From: Bacillota bacterium
Lineage (GTDB): Bacteria; Bacillota; Clostridia; Christensenellales; CAG-138
NCBI GenBank assembly: GCA_023435025.1
Contig: JAEYSE010000006.1
Span: 1 to 28,607 of the forward strand
Direction of reading: 5' to 3'
Length of the DNA: 28,607 bases
The notes beneath the pieces were generated by a model. That model searched no databases, was not told where the DNA came from, and saw only the letters and a list, made by a program, of their open reading frames with translations. Position numbers and translations under genes: made by a program. How positions within the stretch are numbered: position 1 is the stretch's first letter; the number at the start of each line of letters is the position of its first letter. Shown piece after piece: positions 1 to 5,529 of the stretch.

Positions 1-2
1 CT

Positions 3-458
3 TGTGTGCCTGTGATCCTATTGACCGCACGGGATTCGGTCATGGACAAGGTGACTGGCCTCGACAGTGGTGCAGACGATTATGTCACCAAGCCCTTTGC
101 CATTGAGGAATTGCTGGCCCGCACCCGTGTGACGCTCCGGAAAAACCGCCCTGCGCAGGACACGTTACAGATTGGGCGCCTGTGTCTTGACCCGGCCAAG
201 CATATCGTCCGCTTGGACGATGTAGAGCTGAGTCTGACCAAGCGCGAGTTCGATCTGTTGCAGCTGCTAATGGAAAATAAGGGGATCGTCCTCACCCGAG
301 ATGTGCTGTTGCAGCGGGTGTGGGGATATGACTATCAGGGAGAGACCAACACCGTGGACGTGTACATCCGCTTTCTGCGGCAAAAAATAGACGAGACCTT
401 CGATGTGAAATATATCCACACGGTTCGCGGCTTAGGTTATGTGCTGAGGGAACAGTAG
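3..458 (+). CDS. OmpR/PhoB-family response regulator, 5'-truncated by window edge
   Basis: This is the C-terminal two thirds of a two-component DNA-binding response regulator, open at the left edge. The end of a receiver domain is visible: LLTARD carries the switch Thr, and GADDYVTKPF carries the conserved Lys. The phospho-acceptor Asp lies outside the window. An OmpR-type winged helix follows, with LTKREFDLLQLL, the turn around RDVLLQRVWGYD, and the recognition helix NTVDVYIRFLRQKID. The protein ends GLGYVLR, as is usual for the family. The histidine kinase gene starts 19 bp downstream, so the two are almost certainly a cognate pair. The target genes cannot be told from the sequence. An in-frame GTG at 6 is internal and not the real start. 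Confidence 0.93.
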   Translation, partial: CVPVILLTARDSVMDKVTGLDSGADDYVTKPFAIEELLARTRVTLRKNRPAQDTLQIGRLCLDPAKHIVRLDDVELSLTKREFDLLQLLMENKGIVLTRDVLLQRVWGYDYQGETNTVDVYIRFLRQKIDETFDVKYIHTVRGLGYVLREQ

Positions 459-477
459 TCCAGATTACGGAGGAAGC

Positions 478-1995
478 ATGAACCCCATTGCGCCACAAGC
501 AAAGCAAAAAAAGGGGGGCGCCTCTCTTACCTGGCGGCTCACCGGCAATCAGTTTCTGCGCTCCGTTGCACATACGCTCTGGCTGGATGTGCTGTTGGTG
601 CTTCTTTTTGTGTTCAGCTTGGCTATATGGACCGAGTGGCAGGCGATGGAGCTAAGCCCGAAACTGCTAAAGCAGCCAGGTATCGAGACGGAGCTTCTCC
701 TTACGGACTGGGAATATCAATATGAACTGGGAGAACCCCAGGGCCTCCGCCTGCCTGTCTTTCTTGAGAAGGAATTGCTTAAGCGCAATCCGACTATTCC
801 ACCGGGTATCACCAGGGAACTCAGCTTTCCCTCCGGCCCAACTCTCCTCAGCCGGCTGAACTCGGCTACTTATACGGTCACCATCCCATCGCCGGAGTCC
901 AATCGGCTGCTGCTCATCACTTATCATTGGGATCGCCCGGTACGCATATTCTTTGCGTGCTTTGTTGCGCTTTTGATCGTGCAGCTAGTAAGCCTGCTGC
1001 GCAGCATTTCTACGGTAAGCCGCTCGGTCAGCCGCACGTTGCAGCCTATCTACGAGCTGACCCGAACAGCTGCACGCACCATCGACAACGAGCAGAGTCG
1101 TCAGCGAGTGGATAGCCCATCTCTGGATGGTACGATTAGGCCGGTGGATAGCCCGTCTCTGGATGGTACGATCCGGACTCTGAACACCATCACCGAAAAC
1201 CGGCTGAATACCCGCATTGTCATTGCGGATGAGCATCAGGAGCTCAAAGGGCTTGCCAACGCCATCAATGAGATGCTCGATCGGCTGGATGCCGCCTACC
1301 AATCCCAACTGCGCTTTGTATCGGATGCGTCCCATGAGCTGCGTACGCCCATCGCGGTGATCCAGGGCTATGCCAACATGCTGGACCGCTGGGGGAAGCA
1401 GGATGAACAGACCTTGCAGGAATCCATCGACGCCATCAAAAGCGAGGCGGCCAGCATGAAGGATTTGGTGGAGCAATTGCTGTTCCTGGCCCGCAGCGAC
1501 AACGACTCCATCGTACTCAAAACCGGCCTGGTGGACGTTTCCTCCCTCGCGGAGGAGGTGCTGACGGAAACCAAGATGATCGACGAGGCTCACGCCTACG
1601 AATCTTCCATCATCCCGGCGCTCACCGTATACGGCGACGCGCAGCTCATCAAGCAGGCGTTGCGCATATTCGTGGACAATGCCATCAAGTACACTCCCGC
1701 CGGGGAACATATCCGTATTGCCGCCAAGCGGGACGGCAGCAATGTCGAACTGTCGGTATCGGACAACGGCATCGGCATTCCTGAGCAGGACCTCCCACAT
1801 GTCTTTGATCGTTTCTTCAGGTCGGATCAATCCCGCGCCCGCAAAACGGGGGGAACCGGTTTGGGACTGTCCATCGCCAAGTGGATCGTGGACCGCCATG
1901 GCGGCCATGTAGAACTGCTTAGCCGCAAGGATATCGGAACGCGCATCGTCCTGGTGCTGCCCTATTGCAGCGAGGCGGTAGGCGCATCGCATTAA
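478..1995 (+). CDS. HAMP-domain sensor histidine kinase
   Basis: Membrane sensor kinase of 505 residues, partner of the response regulator just upstream. ATG at 478 follows GGAGG. Two membrane segments (about residues 31-52 and 155-175) flank an extracytoplasmic sensor of about 100 residues. A HAMP-like linker (188-270) follows, then the HisKA domain with SHELRTP (phospho-accepting His286). The HATPase_c domain has an N-box (FVDNAIKYTP), a G1 box (SDNGIGIP), an F-box (FDRFF) and a G2 box (GGTGLGLSIAK), so the catalytic core looks intact. A perfectly in-frame 12-residue tandem duplication (211-222 and 223-234, VDSPSLDGTIR plus P or T) sits in the HAMP connector between the two amphipathic helices. 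The signal sensed is unknown. Confidence 0.95.
   Translation: MNPIAPQAKQKKGGASLTWRLTGNQFLRSVAHTLWLDVLLVLLFVFSLAIWTEWQAMELSPKLLKQPGIETELLLTDWEYQYELGEPQGLRLPVFLEKELLKRNPTIPPGITRELSFPSGPTLLSRLNSATYTVTIPSPESNRLLLITYHWDRPVRIFFACFVALLIVQLVSLLRSISTVSRSVSRTLQPIYELTRTAARTIDNEQSRQRVDSPSLDGTIRPVDSPSLDGTIRTLNTITENRLNTRIVIADEHQELKGLANAINEMLDRLDAAYQSQLRFVSDASHELRTPIAVIQGYANMLDRWGKQDEQTLQESIDAIKSEAASMKDLVEQLLFLARSDNDSIVLKTGLVDVSSLAEEVLTETKMIDEAHAYESSIIPALTVYGDAQLIKQALRIFVDNAIKYTPAGEHIRIAAKRDGSNVELSVSDNGIGIPEQDLPHVFDRFFRSDQSRARKTGGTGLGLSIAKWIVDRHGGHVELLSRKDIGTRIVLVLPYCSEAVGASH
1108..1179 (+). repeat. 36-bp in-frame tandem duplication inside the kinase HAMP connector
   Basis: Two adjacent 36-bp units (1108-1143 and 1144-1179) differ at only a few bases. 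Each encodes VDSPSLDGTIR followed by P or T. The copy number is two and the reading frame is kept. Confidence 0.9.
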
Positions 1996-2010
1996 GGGAA
2001 CGAGCAAACG

Positions 2011-2059
2011 AACATAAGAGAGAGCGCTTCACTTTCGGTGATGCGCTCTCTCTTATGTT
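2011..2059. terminator. Strong hairpin between convergent genes, probable bidirectional terminator
   Basis: Perfect 17-bp inverted repeat (2011-2027 with 2043-2059, loop of 15 nt) starting 16 bp after the kinase stop codon. There is only a short T run on each side. It lies between the kinase (+) and the small membrane protein gene (-), so it may serve both. Confidence 0.7.
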
Positions 2060-2072
2060 TAATCCTGGCAAA

Positions 2073-2312
2073 TTACCTTCTGGAACAGAGGAAAATGACG
2101 GGCAAGGCGAGAATATTGAGCAGAAAGAAAATGCCCAAAAAAGCAATCAGCCCGCCGCTAAACAAAAAGCAAACCAGAAATATCACGCCCTGTACCACCC
2201 AAAAGGCAACCCGAAAAACTGATGTCATAGCGAAGAACACAAGCTTAAATACCAGCCAGACCGGCCCAATCACCAAAAACAGCACCAACGCAAGTCCGAA
2301 TAATCCTATCAC
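2073..2312 (-). CDS. Small hydrophobic membrane protein, unknown function
   Basis: Predicted protein of 79 residues, nearly all hydrophobic, with two to three possible membrane segments (about residues 2-22, 27-48 and 52-74) and a short basic end (CSRR). The start chosen is GTG at 2312. A GAGGG-like ribosome binding site lies about 12 nt upstream, which is slightly far. No family was recognised. The gene is convergent with the kinase and shares its terminator hairpin. The long hydrophobic run without charged breaks favours a real protein over a chance ORF, but nothing in it points to a role. Confidence 0.5.
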   Translation of the reverse strand: MIGLFGLALVLFLVIGPVWLVFKLVFFAMTSVFRVAFWVVQGVIFLVCFLFSGGLIAFLGIFFLLNILALPVIFLCSRR

Positions 2313-2517
2313 AACACCCTACCGCCCTCTTTAAGATTTTTTTTGAGCATAGCAGAGTAATCCTGTAAGGAAATGCAAAACAGATGAAAATTGGATTAAA
2401 ATTCCCACTGCCAACAGAAGGAGTGATTCTATGCTTCCAGCCAGCCCGCTAGTGTAGCCAGTTCAGATTTCAGTAGGGGGTATGTGAAATACATACCCCT
2501 ACTGTGCTTACGGTCCA
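2313..2517. other. Intergenic stretch with a tiny ORF and a 14-bp hairpin
   Basis: An 8-codon ORF (2431-2457, MLPASPLV) follows a good AGAAGGAG site but lacks supporting context. A hairpin at 2471-2504 pairs 14 bp around loop GAAAT with one bulged G. It lies 13 bp beyond the stop of the minus-strand gene at 2518-2922 and may be its terminator, although no T tract follows. Confidence 0.4.
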
Positions 2518-2922
2518 TTAAAAGACAGAGTATGGGACGATCTCAAACTCTGCCAACCAGCGGTGGTATCCATGTCGGTCTATCATCAGGTCATAGTAAA
2601 CCACCTGCTCGATCGCTTTCACAATCTTTACAATTGTGCCGGCAGTCATATTCCCGTGACCGTCTGTAGAAACAATTGTGGCGTATATGCCCGAAGGAAG
2701 TACTTCTATCTGGTCATATTGCTGATCGTATGGTTGAAGCTCACTGCGATCAAACCAACGGTGAAGTTCTCCCGTTGGCAGCTGCACGGCATATAAGCTC
2801 CCGACATGGGGCGCAACGATTGTCCCAAGCGTTCCGGGTGATATTTCCGGTGGATGATATACCAAGGATACTATTCTTTCAGAGGCTTGAAATTCCGGCT
2901 GATCGTTGCACCACGTTACCAC
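2518..2922 (-). CDS. Hypothetical protein with two SH3-like barrel repeats
   Basis: Protein of 134 residues, start GTG at 2922 with a GGGGGTGG ribosome binding site 6 nt upstream. The sequence divides into two similar halves. The first (about residues 26-68) has GTLGTIVAP, LYAVQLPTGELHRWF and RSELQP. The second (about 90-131) has TAGTIVKIV, YYDLMIDRHGYHRWL and EFEIVP. The pattern (glycine turn, hydrophobic strand, W plus aromatic, acidic E-L/I-x-P end) is that of small SH3-like or KOW-like beta-barrels. No signal peptide or membrane segment is seen. The function is unknown, and neighbours give no clue because the gene stands alone. Confidence 0.7.
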   Translation of the reverse strand: MVTWCNDQPEFQASERIVSLVYHPPEISPGTLGTIVAPHVGSLYAVQLPTGELHRWFDRSELQPYDQQYDQIEVLPSGIYATIVSTDGHGNMTAGTIVKIVKAIEQVVYYDLMIDRHGYHRWLAEFEIVPYSVF

Positions 2923-2942
2923 GAAACCACCCCCGTTTTTAA

Positions 2943-3060
2943 GTCCTGTTCCTATGATATGCTGATGCAGGACAGTGGTTATCCCATTATTGCATGTCTT
3001 TTCGTGCTGGTATTTGTAAACATGATGTCAGGTTCAGAAGATGATCTCCGCCCTCTTTCG
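2943..3060. other. Intergenic DNA between divergent genes
   Basis: I see no gene here. It separates the SH3-like gene (-) from the promoter module of the lipoprotein hydrolase (+). Confidence 0.4.
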
Positions 3061-3129
3061 ACCGTTTACAACAAAAACCAATACCGTTCGCGCAAAAAAT
3101 AGTTTTGGGCGGCTGTAAACTGATATTCT
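3061..3129 (+). promoter_or_regulatory. Promoter with LytTR-like paired direct repeats, copy A
   Basis: Two direct repeats, ACCGTTTAC (3061-3069) and ACCGTTCGC (3083-3091), start 22 bp apart. Each is followed by an A-rich CAAAAA stretch. An extended -10 (TGATATTCT, -10 hexamer 3124-3129) starts 41 bp after the second repeat begins. No good -35 is visible, as expected for an activated promoter. The same module with identical spacings occurs at 23142-23210. The 9-mers resemble the published LytTR half-site pattern (W-M-M-GTT-N-R-K) on two turns of the helix. Confidence 0.6.
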
Positions 3130-3220
3130 GATAACGTAAACGTTTTTACCCACAGGCCATAACGATGCCGAAGCAGTGGAAAACAACCCCTAATTTTTAT
3201 ACCGAAACGGAGAGAAAAGT

Positions 3221-4273
3221 TTGAGAAAACGGTGTTTATGCGTACTTCTTGCCCTGGTTTTGACGGCGGCACCTATATTCATCCTGACCGCTTGCGGCGA
3301 AAAAATGCCGGAGCAACAACCGAGCGCCGGTAAAGCCCTGTCAATGAGTGACACAGACTATTCAGACGTGAACAACTGGTTAAGTTTTGGCGGGGATGCC
3401 GGCAAGGATGTAGACGTTTTCGCCGTTTACCCAACTGTCACGCAGACCATGGATGAGGCCGACCGGCCCTATGTCCGGCTTGATAACGAGATGATGCGTA
3501 AGACCGCTGCAGTATGGATGATGGAAGTAAACGGCGTGATTGCCGGTACGGCCAACATCTACGCGCCCTTTTACCGCCAATTAAACGGTGTGGAATTAAG
3601 CAGCCTTACAAGCGACGGGCTTGTATCCCACACCTGCGGGACGCCGCGTGACGATATCTTCGCTGCTTTTGACTATTACCTGACGAATGTGAATAAGGGT
3701 GAGCGCCCATTTATCCTGTACGGACGTTCACAGGGGGCGCAGCTTGTCTTGGAGCTTGCCACGACATTTTTGGGCAACGAAAAATATACCCTGCACAATA
3801 AAAACCATATTGCCACATATGCAATCGGCTGTTCTGTCATGCAGAGCTATATCGACAGGAATCCGAACATAAGATTTTCCGAGGGTGGCGAGGATATCGG
3901 CGTGGTCGTTTCGTGGAACACCACCGCGCCAAGCGAAGTCGAGTCGGAAGCATATTAAAACTTTGGGACATGGAAAGAGGGCGCGTACGTCATCAACCCG
4001 CTCACATGGAGTACCGATGAAATGCCAGCCCCCGCAGCCGCGTTTTCAGGAATGCTTCCCGGTCAGGATGGGATTTTACCCGTCAACGGGAGTGCCGACG
4101 CCACGGTGGATAAGGAACGCGGTATTCTTGTCGTTACGACGGTCGACGAGCAGCAATATCCGGCGCGAAGCGATGTTCTGAGCAGGTTCCATTCCTGCGA
4201 CGTGCTGTTCTTTACCGATTCCATACGCGAAAATGTAGGCGGCCGCATTGCTGCGTTTATTGCCGGGAGATAG
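3221..4273 (+). pseudogene. DUF3089-type alpha/beta-hydrolase lipoprotein interrupted by in-frame TAA
   Basis: A lipoprotein hydrolase read in one frame from TTG 3221 (GGAGAG site upstream) to TGA or TAG-type end at 4273, except for a TAA at 3956-3958 after residue 245. The first part has a signal peptide with lipobox LTAC (Cys25), then the DUF3089-like body with the nucleophile elbow GRSQG (Ser170) and VVSWNT. The second part continues at once with YVINPLTWSTDE and the C-terminal RFHSCDVLFFTDSIRENV, which matches the family end and carries the likely catalytic His. Nothing is frame-shifted, so only one codon is wrong. It could be a recent nonsense mutation, a sequencing error, or readthrough. 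Without the C-terminal part the enzyme would lack its His and be inactive. Confidence 0.75.
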
Positions 4274-4339
4274 CTATGCCCACCCCCCGAAAATCATGTT
4301 TTATATCAAAAAAACCATGTTTCATGCAGCGGACAGTCG

Positions 4340-4361
4340 AGCCTTTTTAACGAGGCTTTTC
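4340..4361 (+). terminator. Weak hairpin with T tail after the lipoprotein gene
   Basis: AGCCT (4340-4344) pairs with AGGCT (4353-4357), followed by TTT and a C run. The short stem makes this a weak candidate. Confidence 0.35.
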
Positions 4362-4380
4362 CCCCAATTAGCCCCAGGAC

Positions 4381-4446
4381 GGTTCGGTTAAACATAATGC
4401 GAAGCTCGGATCACTTATGGATTTCGCCTAATAGTAGGGAGGGGAT
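4381..4446 (+). repeat. Dispersed intergenic repeat, copy 1
   Basis: Begins with the motif AACATAATGCGAAG (4391-4404) and ends with CCTAATAGTAGGGAGGGGAT (4427-4446). A near copy of the whole unit is at 26511-26569. The head recurs at 26475-26495 and 27853-27874, and the tail is echoed near 13551-13580. No coding sequence overlaps it. Confidence 0.6.
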
Positions 4447-4465
4447 ACTTGTGCGCGAGTGTATC

Positions 4466-4494
4466 TTTTCACCACGCTTCTTGTATGCTATAGT
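4466..4494 (+). promoter_or_regulatory. Promoter of the RNHCP leader transcript
   Basis: TTTTCA (-35, 4466-4471), 17-bp spacer, TGCTATAGT extended -10 (hexamer 4489-4494). Transcription would start near 4501, exactly at a 28-bp palindrome. Confidence 0.55.
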
Positions 4495-4500
4495 GCAACT

Positions 4501-4528
4501 ATGCCTGCGGATGGCCATCCGCGGGCAT
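4501..4528 (+). promoter_or_regulatory. 28-bp palindrome at the predicted transcript 5' end
   Basis: A nearly perfect palindrome of 28 bp. Its only mismatch becomes a G-U pair in RNA, giving a 12-bp stem closed by GGCC. It could be a 5'-end RNA hairpin or a repressor operator that covers the start site. Confidence 0.6.
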
Positions 4529-4585
4529 ACAGACGAGGTGGAAATCACCCAATATTGGAATATGTAATAAGAGAGGTGCATTTTT

Positions 4586-4642
4586 TTGACACAGCTTAGT
4601 CCTTTGGAGCGTGTTGCAAACCGGGAGGTTTGCAGCAAATAA
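4586..4642 (+). CDS. Possible 18-codon leader peptide
   Basis: TTG 4586 to TAA 4640-4642, preceded by GAGAGGTG about 8 nt upstream. It would encode MTQLSPLERVANREVCSK. It is not recognised as a member of any family. Codons 11-17 run through the first hairpin of the leader (4615-4634), the layout of a translation-coupled attenuator. The TTG start and short length make expression uncertain. Confidence 0.35.
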   Translation: MTQLSPLERVANREVCSK

Positions 4643-4687
4643 ACGCCGCATTCCTCCCAAAAGTAAGATTTGCTAACTTTTTGGAGG
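4615..4687 (+). promoter_or_regulatory. Two mutually exclusive leader RNA folds around the RNHCP ribosome binding site
   Basis: Hairpin 1 is an 8-bp perfect stem (4615-4622 with 4627-4634) closed by a GGGA tetraloop. Hairpin 2 pairs 4653-4664 with 4676-4687 (11 of 12 pairs, 11-nt loop), and its 3' arm contains GGAGG, the ribosome binding site of the gene at 4697. The anti-SD strand CCTCCC (4653-4658) is also perfectly complementary to GGGAGG (4623-4628), which is the loop and first bases of the 3' arm of hairpin 1. Opening hairpin 1 would therefore let GGGAGG take up the anti-SD strand and free the ribosome binding site. Confidence 0.6.
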
Positions 4688-4696
4688 AAGTATTGT

Positions 4697-5131
4697 ATGA
4701 ATAGAGAAAACAAACGCAGGCAATATGAGAAGGGGTATTTTAAAACCCATGCCTGCAACGATGTGTTTACCTGTAGGGTTTGCGACCGCCAAGTTTTTCC
4801 CATGGGGGCGGGGAGCGATCACCGCAACCACTGCCCAAACTGCCTTTCGAGCCTACATGTAGACGTGGAGCCCGGAGACAGGGAATCCGACTGCGGCGGC
4901 ATCATGGAGCCCGTGGCCGTATGGGTACGAAAGGGCGGTGAATGGGCGGTCATCCACCGCTGCCGCAGATGCGGAGGGTTTGCGTCCAACCGCGTTGCGG
5001 CTGATGATAACCCGATGAAGCTTATGAGCATTGCCATGAAGCCTCTGTGCGAGCCGCCTTTCCCGCTAGAACGCATAGAGGAAATGACCGCTTTGATGGG
5101 CGGAGAAGGAAGCGTGCGATTGCCGCGGTGA
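4697..5131 (+). CDS. RNHCP zinc-ribbon domain protein
   Basis: Protein of 144 residues, ATG 4697, GGAGG at 4683-4687. It carries the RNHCP domain (a zinc-ribbon family of unknown function). Visible features are CRVC (residues 26-29), RNHCPNC (43-49), LHVDVEPGDR, C66, MEPVAVWV, CRRC (89-92), SNRVAADDN. Three Cys pairs suggest zinc binding. No membrane segment is seen, so it is probably cytoplasmic. It is monocistronic: it has its own promoter and structured leader upstream and a strong terminator downstream. An upstream in-frame ATG at 4670 lies inside the leader hairpin and has no ribosome binding site, so it was not chosen. The elaborate 5' leader suggests control of translation. Confidence 0.88.
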   Translation: MNRENKRRQYEKGYFKTHACNDVFTCRVCDRQVFPMGAGSDHRNHCPNCLSSLHVDVEPGDRESDCGGIMEPVAVWVRKGGEWAVIHRCRRCGGFASNRVAADDNPMKLMSIAMKPLCEPPFPLERIEEMTALMGGEGSVRLPR

Positions 5132-5178
5132 AGGCGCTTAACCTATATAAAAAAGTCCCGTTTTGCGGGAACATAGAG

Positions 5179-5226
5179 AACACGGACTGTAATGCAATAA
5201 AGAAGCAATACAGTCCGTGTTTTTTG
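5179..5226 (+). terminator. Rho-independent terminator after the RNHCP gene
   Basis: A 13-bp perfect stem (5179-5191 with 5209-5221) followed by a run of Ts at 5220-5225. On the other strand it also faces the end of the hydrogenase operon (last stop at 5284), so it may act in both directions. A smaller hairpin (TCCCG/CGGGA, 5156-5170) precedes it. Confidence 0.88.
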
Positions 5227-5283
5227 CCAATTCCTTGGGTTGCACTGGAATATTCAGCGGCCCTGATTAATTGGTTTGGTCCA

Positions 5284-5529
5284 TCAGATGATAGGCAAAA
5301 CAACGGATTTGAAAAATGTTCCTGCAGCTTCAGAGTCTACGCTGTATGTTTGCCCGTTTATCGATACCTGAACCCCAGCCTTATGGCATTCCCGCATACA
5401 GAATGCGGATTTCAGCGCGACTTTATTGTGTAGCGCATGATTTTCGATCATCTGCTGAAAAGTTTGGATCACGTTGTACGAACCTCTGAGATGGCAGGAA
5501 GTCCCGATGCAGACGCAAAGCTCAATCAT
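5284..5529 (-). CDS. Small thioredoxin-like [2Fe-2S] protein, last gene of hyd operon
   Basis: Protein of 81 residues with the thioredoxin-like [2Fe-2S] fold of NuoE C-termini. The ligand pattern is CIGTSC (CxxxxC) and, about 30 residues later, CMREC (CxxxC). ATG 5529 overlaps the end of hydA by 8 bp and follows AGGAGGGG. An upstream in-frame start at 5565 lies deeper inside hydA and was rejected. It probably passes electrons in the HydABC complex. The hydA product here ends soon after its H-cluster domain, without the C-terminal [2Fe-2S] domain seen in some long HydA proteins, so this protein may supply that cluster as a separate subunit (inference). It is a paralogue of the protein at 12530-12784. 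Confidence 0.85.
   Translation of the reverse strand: MIELCVCIGTSCHLRGSYNVIQTFQQMIENHALHNKVALKSAFCMRECHKAGVQVSINGQTYSVDSEAAGTFFKSVVLPII

Noticed and set aside
985..2007. 340-codon ORF on the minus strand inside the histidine kinase gene
   Set aside because: It is antisense to a clear kinase with all motifs, has no family features and no ribosome binding site. Its length comes from GC-rich third positions.
2038..2334. 98-codon plus-strand ORF opposite the small membrane protein
   Set aside because: Composition is Lys/Asn/Thr-rich without pattern and it starts in the terminator hairpin. The hydrophobic minus-strand frame is the better candidate.
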